Origin: Tethya wilhelma | Taxonomy: Eukaryota > Porifera > Demospongiae > Tethyida > Tethyidae | DNA: 64,000 nucleotides | Reading direction: 5' to 3' | Assembly: GCA_964030475.1 (NCBI GenBank) | Contig: CAXIPT010000003.1 | Coordinates: forward strand, 31,174-95,173 | Shown: in pieces, positions 57,301 to 64,000 of the stretch | Layout: each line of letters starts with the position of its first letter | Position numbering within the stretch: the stretch's first letter is position 1 | The notes under the pieces: model-generated | What the model saw: the letters and a program-made list of their open reading frames with translations, nothing else | What the model was told of the DNA's origin: nothing | Databases searched by the model: none | Program-made: the position numbers and the translations under genes

Positions 57301-60155
57301 TTAAAACGCTCTTGAAGTTCTTTAAGCTTTCTACCCTTGATAGCCTCTCTGAACACACCTCTGGGTGCTACATATCCTGATGGAAGGGTTACTTTTACAG
57401 CATTGGTATGTTTTGTAGCACTTACACTAGGTTCCTGTGAACTGTTGTCGACATTGATCAGTGTACTAGGTTGTGATGATGATGGTAGTGATAAACTCAA
57501 CTTTTGAATGTCATGTACACAGTTCTCACTAGGAATCATGGTGAGATGGATTTGCTGCTTAACAAGAGTACTGGCAATGGGTGTGGTAGGAAGTGGGTGT
57601 GGTCTCTCAGTGGATTGAGACGATTCTACATCATAGATCAGTCTAGTGGCTTCATCTTCATAAGATATTTCTTTCCAAATTGCTGAGTCGGCACTTACAG
57701 TTGTGGAGAAGGACTTTGTTGCTTCAACTTGAATGACTTTTTCAGCTACTCCAGTGCTAGGTGATTCAGTGCTAGGCATTTCACCTTTCAGTCGTTTCAT
57801 CAAGGAGCTCTTTCCAGAGCCAGCTGGGCCTACAAATGCTATGTGGCCTACAGTGTGTTCAAGTTCACCCTTTTCTATTATGGCCTTGTCTACAGCAGCA
57901 AGATGATCAGCTTCAGAGTCATCACTTTCCTCCTCCTTGTAATATGTTCGTAACCATGGATCTACAAGAGCCGGAAAGTGAATGAATTCGTATTAAACAC
58001 AAGGAGAGAGTGTATAAACTTACCGACTAGCTGGTCCATTTCCTTTGCCAAGTCTCTATCAATGATTTTCACAGCTCTTATTAGTGCCCTCCAAGATGGA
58101 CGAGGATCATTCTGTTGTGACCAGGTGTTGATCACTGCTTCAAGATGACCTTCCTCTTCACTAGTAGAGCTGCGACATTGGTTTAGAGTGGTCTCCTTCA
58201 AACCAAGATGCTTCCCTAGTTCCCTCCACTTGTGAGCTACTGGCTGGAGCATTGCAATCAATTGAGGTATCGTTGCTGACATCAGTAAATCTATCATTTC
58301 ATGATTTTTAGCCACCTTTATGGCTGTGTATCCACCTTTAGACTGCAAATCAACTCGGGCACCATGATTTAGTAAGAGTTGGGCTACTTCTACATGTCCA
58401 TTTTGACTAGCCGACATCAAAGCAGTTGCTCCATCACTCTTCTGCAAGTCAACCTGAGCACCATGATTCAGTAAGAGTTGGGCTACTTCTACATGTCCAT
58501 TTTGACTAGCCGACATCAAAGCAGTCCATCCATTATTCTTCTGTAAGTCAACCTGAGCACCATGACTCAATAAGAGTAGGGCTACTGTTACATGTCCATC
58601 TTGACTAGCCAACATCAAAGCAGTAAATCCTTCGTCATCTTGTAAGTCAACCTGAGCACCATGACTCAGTAAGAGTAGGGGTACTGTTACATGTCCATTT
58701 AAACTAGCCACCATCAAAGCAGTTGTTCCATCACTCTTCCGTAAGTCAACCTGAGCACCATGATTCAGTAAGAGTTGTGCTACTGTTACATGTCCATCTT
58801 GACTAGCTGACATCAAAGCAGTAAATCCTTCGTTATCTTGTAAGTCAACCTGAGCACCATGACTCAGTAAGAGTTGGGCTACTGTTACATGTCCATTTAA
58901 ACTAGCCGACATCAAAGCAGTCATTCCATCACTCTTCTGTAAGTCAACCTGAGCACCATGATTCAGTAAGAGTTGGGCTGCTTCTATATGTCCATCTTGA
59001 CTAGCCGACATCAAAGCAGTCCATCCATTATTTTTCTGCAAGTCAACCAGAGCACCATGATTCAGTAAGAGTTGGGCTGCTTCTATATGTCCATCTTGAC
59101 TAGCCGACATCAAAGCAGTCCATCCATTATTCTTCTGCAAGTCAACCTGAGCACCATGATTCAGTAAGAGTTGGGCTACTTCTACATGTCCATCTTGACT
59201 AGCTGACATCAAAGCAGTAAATCCTTCGTTATCTTGTAAGTCAACCTGAGCACCATGATTCAGTAAGAGTTGGGCTACTGCTACATGTCCATTTAAACTA
59301 GCCCACATCAAAGCAGTCGTTCCATCACTCTTCTGTAAGTCAACCTGAGCACCATGATTCAGTAAGAGTTGGGCTACTTCTACATGTTCATTTTGACTAG
59401 CCAACATCAAATCAGTCCATCCATGATTATCCTGTAAGTCAACTTGAGCACCATGTTGTAGCAATAGTTCAACAGTTGACTTGTGTCCCTCAGCACTTGC
59501 ACTCTTTAACGGACTCCATTCTCCATTCATAGTCTGCTTCACTAAACTGTTAACATTGGCTCCTCTGTTGATAAGAGATAAGACTAAAGAATCATCTCCC
59601 CACTCACAAGCATCAACCAGCTGTCTCTCCATTGATCTACACAGGGAGAGATGAACACACAATCATTATATAGAAATACGTCACTAGACTAAGTATTGTT
59701 CAATTGTTTTCACGTATTATTATAATTTATAATAATACGTGAAAACAATTGAACAATACTTATAATAATACGTGAAAACAATTGAACAATACTTAGTCTA
59801 GTGACGTATTTCTATTCATTTAATACCTATTCTCTTCTGCAGTGATTGATGATGGTATCACACGACCAGTCTGTTGGGAATGAAGTGGCTGAGGGGGTGT
59901 ACTCAGCCTCAGGTGGGGGTGATTAGGATCTAGTGGTGGGTTGACTGGTTGCTGGTAGTTTAGAGCAGGAGGTTGCAGAGAGGAGGGTGGGTACAGTGAT
60001 GGGTGGCCAGGAGTGGGTGTGGCTCCATGGTGTGTCCTGGTGACTGGGGGACCACTACCAGTTGAGGGGTTGGCAGGGAGAGGGAGAGGGAGAGGGAGAG
60101 GGAGAGGGCTATCATAGGAGCCACTAGAACCATCATCTCTATCCATATCTGTCAT
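54332..60155 (-). CDS. Pro-rich-ANK-death-Roc-COR-death protein (ROCO family)
   Basis: Exons downwards: 60155-59827 (Pro-rich; first ATG MTDMDRDD), 59636-58024, 57961-55747, 55687-55611, 55434-55293, 55223-55153, 55064-54996, 54924-54873, 54809-54512 and 54438-54332 (stop). All splice signals are GT-AG, and the 59827/59636 junction is phase 2. Exon 2 encodes about 13 ankyrin repeats (GHVEVAQLLLNHGAQVDLQK) and a death domain (HKWRELGKHLGLKETTLNQC, then SWRALIRAV). Exon 3 encodes a Roc GTPase (GPAGSGKSS, DTGGQ, THKD) and COR domain (SNWLIFSLVLRQQM; ITFKCGYCPKGL). Small exons follow, then a second death domain (ELLAGELGLN). ROCO proteins couple Roc GTPase to COR dimerisation; two death domains suggest apoptotic or immune assembly. 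In exon 3 a one-base shift (about 56845) breaks the Roc-COR frame. DAPK1 shares ANK-Roc-COR-death but starts with a kinase, which is absent here. Confidence 0.85.
58300..59530. repeat. Ankyrin-encoding 99-base tandem repeats
   Basis: About 13 copies of a 99-base unit whose nucleotide sequence is nearly uniform (e.g. TCAGTAAGAGTTGGGCTAC recurs). Successive units cycle through three types of loop, KSDG, DNEG and KNNG. This shows recent expansion by unequal exchange or gene conversion. Confidence 0.9.
59673..59812. repeat. Near-perfect palindrome in the ANK-Roc-COR intron
   Basis: The left arm from TAGAAATACGTCACTAGACT (59671) to about 59730 is inverted at 59765-59812, and part of the arm is repeated once more in direct orientation (AATAATACGTGAAAACAATT). 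The arms are about 50 bases and the intron is otherwise tiny. Copy A has only a half-arm at about 49665-49710. It is probably a small palindromic transposon or hairpin-driven duplication. Confidence 0.85.
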
Positions 60156-60447
60156 CTGTTTATATAGTATAATGTACCCTATTATCACACACTATAGACT
60201 GAAAATACAGAATTATCATTATACATAATTCAACCTTTTCTTACCTAATTTACACGGTTAGTTTTATATTCATAAGATAATAATATAATTATAGACTACG
60301 GTTTATTATTTATCTCGTGACCTCTACTCGCAATGAATCTATGACATCATACCATGGGATTTCTCCAAATCATAAATAGCACAGTGAATATCATTAATTC
60401 ATTACACATGACAGTCACATAATTATATTCCTAAACATATAGTGTTG

Positions 60448-61924
60448 TTATATGTCAATTGGTTTTGGGTGTGGTTTTCTAATGTGTCTGATGTTGGCTC
60501 CTGGCTGGGATGGCTTGAAGGGGGCGTGGCACCCATAGGGCTTGGGAATAGGGAGATCCCCTTCTCCTGAGGGCATGTAGGCATTGGGGCGTGGCTCTGC
60601 TGTGGACACACCCCCTCCTGGGAGAACATGAGACTCCTCCTCTTCTGCTAGCTGTGAGGGTGAGGTAAACATTTTTGCCATTACTGTCATTATTGGTATT
60701 GTGAATAAGATTTGCAACAACATGAAAGATTATGTTCTATAAATCAGTCAGCTCTTGAGCTAGACCACTTCAGTAAATGCTGTCAAGTAACAAAAAATTA
60801 TAAAAATGATTTCCTGATAATGGCGATTGCAAACACATAAAACTAAAGGGCTGAGAATTATTATAGAATTTCATTATTTCACTTCCAGCGGCATTCTCAA
60901 ACCAGATGGATTTTAGCTGTAGTAGAACTGTTGAAGATGACATACACAGCTATTGAGGCGATTCATCTTGCTGTAAATTAACAACTTTAAATTTTCTTCC
61001 ATGATGAATGGTCACAGCATAAAGAAACATATTTTTTCTATGGGACAAAATAGCTAACTTCGACTGGTAAGGCGTAGGAAGCTTGAAAACAATCAAAAGA
61101 ACGGGGAGAACGAGCGCTTTCCTATTGTGCTTGGATTTTTGATCTAGGTTGGATATTTAGAAAGTTATGCAATTGTTTCTACCGGCATTCTCAAACCGGG
61201 TTATGGGTTACCTTCCTCCTGATGGTCTCCTCCTGGTGCCTCCTCTGAGAGGCCCTTTCCTGCCTCTGCCACTCCATGGCTGTCTGGTCATCAGGGGCCT
61301 CCCCAGCCTCCAGTCTGGAGTAGGCCTGCTCCAGATGGACCTCTCTCTCTCTCACCTCCTCACCAAGATGGTGGCACGACGCCTGGATCGATACAACAGA
61401 GGGAGGATAGGATGGTAGTAGCAATAATAGAATGCAGAGTGAAATAAAACAGCAAAACTATATATGACAGCTAAGAGGTGTTATAGCAAGATAACAAAAG
61501 TTCACTCTGTGAAAGAAAGGTCTCAGCTCAGAGGTGGTAGTAGCAATAGTAGAAATATTAGAATGAAAAGTGAAATAAAACAGCCAAATAATGACAGGGG
61601 GTGTTACGGGAGGATAACAAAATTCACTCTGTGAAAGAGAGGTCCCAGCTGACAACAGACAGGTGGTGCATGTGATCAAACTATCATTACTTTACATTGA
61701 GGTCACATGACTGAATGAAATTAACAGATTTGCAAGCTCAGCAAAACACCACAGTATCTTATCAGAGAAGGTACGACACGCGAGTGTCAATTCAAAGCTT
61801 TTGCTGACTCAGCATGGTAGGTGCACGTGATCAAATCCAATAGCGCACTACGTATAGTGGTCACGTGATTGGAATGTACTTATTGACAATTGACACTCTC
61901 TTGTCGTACCTCCTGATACACTGT

Positions 61925-61959
<35 letters not shown>

Positions 61960-64000
61960 GTTACCATGGAAACCCCCTACCCACCTCACCTGGACCATGG
62001 CCATCTCCGATATGAGGGCCATCATCTTCCTGGTGGTGTCTTTGATCTTGGACTGGTACTGGTTCACTCTCTTGGCCACCTCCAGGGTGGACAGCTTCTG
62101 AGCTTCGACCTTTTGCTGTGCTCTGTCACTGAGCTTAGAGACCTGCTCATAGAGAAGATCTTTCTCCAGCAACTGATGCTCACCCTCTCCCAGTCTAGTC
62201 TGGAGGGTGTGTGTGTGTGTGTGCATAAGGTAAGTTTGATACATTAACTTTGATATTTGTCAAAGATTCTTTTCTAAACTGAATGAACACCATTAATTAT
62301 AGGGACCCACTCTTTTCATAGCCCAAATGAAATCAAGAAGCTATGTATGCTACACATATATACACATACACAGGGGGGGGGGGATCCTTTTATATAGACA
62401 CACACTGTAGCATTGTACTACCAATGCCTCTATCTTGGCTGCCAGTGTGTGTGTGTGGATATTTTTACAGAACTAGTGAGACCAACTATTCCTTTGTGAA
62501 GTGGAGAAAACAACTAGTCCACAAAATTACCACCAAAAGTTATGGTTGATGGTGTACATTAGTATCTCTGTAAATGTCAAGATGAAGTGAGAAATGAAAC
62601 ACTTCAGCTGCTGAACCCACCATCAGGAAGCTAGCTATACCTCCTTCACACTTACCTCCAATGCCTCTATCTTGGCAGCCAGTTCATTACGAGAGGGGTC
62701 TCCCCCTGGTAGTAGCCTCACTCTGGAGGGGTCGCTGGCGTCCTCCACTGTTCTCTCTATCTCCCTCATCTCTCTCTCTGTCTCCTTCAGTTCGATCTGA
62801 GCATTGACCAGTTCTTGCTCCAGCCTCTCCTTCTCTGGGAGGAGCTTACGATTCACTAGGACATCATTACCAAGACGAGACAACTAGAGAGAGAGTGTGT
62901 GTGTGTGTGTGTGGCATTTAAGGTTACTTTAATATGAGAAAGATTTTAATTTAATAAGACTAAAAAGAGAGAGATACTAATACGAACTTTAAAAGAAATA
63001 AAAACGAGAAAGAGATTTTAATAGGAACCTTCAAAGGAGAAAAGAGAGATTTTAATAGAAACCTTCAAAAGAGAAAAGAGATTTCAAAGAGAAAACAGAG
63101 ATTTTAATAGGAACCTTCAAAAAACAAAAGAGAGATTTTAATAGGAACCTTCAAAAGAGAGATTTTAATAGGAACCTTCAAAAGAGACAGAAAGAGATTT
63201 TAATAGGAACCTTTCTAAAGAGAAAAGAGAGATTTTAATAGGAACCTTCAAAAGTGAAAAGAGAGATTTTAATAGGAACCTTCAAAAGAGAGATTTTAAT
63301 AGGAACCTTCAAAAGAGACAGAAAGAGATTTTAATAGGAACCTTCAAAAGAGACAGAGAGAGATTTTAATAGGAACCTTTCTAAAGAGAAAAGAGAGATT
63401 TTAATAGGAACCTTCAAAAGAGAAAAGAGAGATTTTAATAGGAGCCTTCAAAAGTGAAAAGAGAGATTTTAATAGGAACCTTCAAAAGAGAGATTTTAAT
63501 AGGAACCTTCAAAAGAGAAAAGAGAGATTTTAATAGAAACTTTCAAAGGAGATTCTAATAGGAACCTTCAAAAGAGAAAAAAAGAGAGAGAGATTTTAAT
63601 ATAGATTTTAGTAGGAACCTTTAAAGAGATAAAAAAAGATTAAAGATTTTACTAAATTCCATCTGGTTTGAGAATGCCGCCAGAAGTGAAATAATAAGAT
63701 TCATACAATATGGGACAAAATAGCTAACTTTTGACTGGTAAGGTGTAGGAAGCTGGAAAAGCAATCAAAAGAAAGGGGAGAGCGAACGCTTTTCAATGGT
63801 GCTTGAAATTTTGAAATTGGTCGCATATTTAGAAAGTTATTCTTTCTATCGGCATTCTCAACCCAGATGGACTTTAGTACCACTATCTCACCTCGAGCCT
63901 CATGACCCTCAGCTCCTCCTCCCTGTCATTGAGCTCCATGTTGGCCCGCCTCAGGAGGGACTCCTGGATGTTCTCTCTCTCGTAGAACACACACACCTCC
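60448..64000 (-). CDS. CCDC146: CCDC146-like coiled-coil protein (3' part; continues past window edge)
   Basis: Exons downwards: 64000-63892 (edge, [20 protein letters not shown]), 62883-62656 ([20 protein letters not shown]), 62199-61990 ([33 protein letters not shown]), 61382-61212 ([34 protein letters not shown]) and 60651-60448 (stop). The C-terminus matches vertebrate CCDC146: [49 protein letters not shown]146 is a centriole- and microtubule-associated protein of cilia and sperm flagella. This agrees with the coiled coils seen here. Introns hold MITE B and a minisatellite. The 3' exons were duplicated to 50463-51456. The 5' two thirds lie outside the window. Confidence 0.92.
60868..61198. 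mobile_element. Rearranged family B MITE with an inverted segment
   Basis: The segment 60868-61028 is the reverse complement of 50917-51088 in the duplicate, including the TIR and its unique flank (TAGCTGTAGTAGAACTGTTG versus the opposite strand). Beyond it the MITE right half (TTTTTTCTATGGGACAAAATAG) continues in the original orientation. Within this copy the two MITE ends therefore no longer face each other. Confidence 0.85.
61437..61665. repeat. Tandem duplicate of about 125 bases
   Basis: Two diverged units, both with GTGAAATAAAACAGC, then TTCACTCTGTGAAAGA and GGTCYCAGCT. Intron of CCDC146. Confidence 0.75.
61926..61958. repeat. (CT)n microsatellite
   Basis: CT run in CCDC146 intron after exon 61990-62199. 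Confidence 0.95.
62985..63640. repeat. Minisatellite in CCDC146 intron, same unit as in MALT1, inverted
   Basis: About 18 copies of AGAGATTTTAATAGGAACCT followed by TCAAAAGAGA-type spacers. It is the reverse complement of the array at 22352-22775. A family B MITE (63654-63877) directly follows, as one precedes the other array. Confidence 0.95.
63654..63877. mobile_element. MITE family B
   Basis: AAATTCCATCTGGTTTGAGA and CTCAACCCAGATGGACTTTA ends. It lies in the CCDC146 intron, 15 bases before the donor of the 63892-64000 exon. Confidence 0.88.

Noticed and set aside
62985..63640. CRISPR-like array of spaced repeats
   Set aside because: Units are imperfect, AG-rich and of uneven spacing, lying in a eukaryotic intron. 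The same unit is in MALT1, so it is a minisatellite.

Overview
The window is animal genomic DNA, most probably from a sponge (demosponge, Amphimedon-like; this is an inference). The coding genes are split by short GT-AG introns, use the standard code and match metazoan families: RPS15/uS19, hnRNP K, the MALT1 paracaspase, an IRAK-type kinase, CCDC146 and a FERM protein. The NACHT protein, the death-domain/Roc-COR protein and the dense palindromic MITEs fit sponge genomes. No rRNA, tRNA, CRISPR or bacterial-type operon was seen. Single N bases at about 9143, 11547, 20442, 29534, 45558 and 54252 mostly sit where sequence continuity is lost, so they look like collapsed assembly gaps.

Layout. 1-3.6 kb: intergenic DNA with MITEs. 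3.67-7.08 kb: a large NACHT (NLR-like) gene. 8-9.2 kb: remains of an Ig-domain gene. 9.65-11.0 kb: a MATH-BTB gene diverging from a TTC38-like first exon. 11-18.5 kb: decayed NLR pieces, a LINE remnant and several transposon families. 18.7-21.7 kb: exons of a small secreted protein and a truncated beta-helix secreted protein. 21.96-25.72 kb: MALT1 paracaspase, 5' end missing, tail-to-tail with gluconokinase (25.78-27.40 kb). 27.77-35.08 kb: a 16-exon FERM-domain gene. One of its introns holds a TTAA-flanked element and two exons of an RPAP2 fragment. 35.3-40.8 kb: a 2.5-kb tandem duplication carrying a GOLM-like membrane protein, RPS15 and the 3' end of the IRAK-like gene. 40.4-43.75 kb: the full IRAK-like kinase, diverging from hnRNP K (43.95-45.33 kb, truncated). 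45.6-49.1 kb: repeats without a convincing gene. 49.1-64 kb: a tandemly duplicated block on the minus strand with a CCDC146 gene and a large protein of the order Pro-rich, ankyrin, death, Roc, COR, death.

How the genes relate. Several are innate-immune or death-signalling families: NACHT, MATH-BTB, MALT1, IRAK-like death-domain kinase and ANK-death-Roc-COR-death. In other animals, IRAK and MALT1 act downstream of receptors in NF-kB signalling. Here they lie within 20 kb of each other, between an NLR and a Roc-COR protein. Co-regulation is only a hypothesis. Four divergent pairs (MATH-BTB/TTC38-like, IDNK/FERM, GOLM-like/RPS15, IRAK-like/hnRNP K) suggest compact shared promoters. Exon limits were read by eye from splice consensus and family similarity; no search was run.
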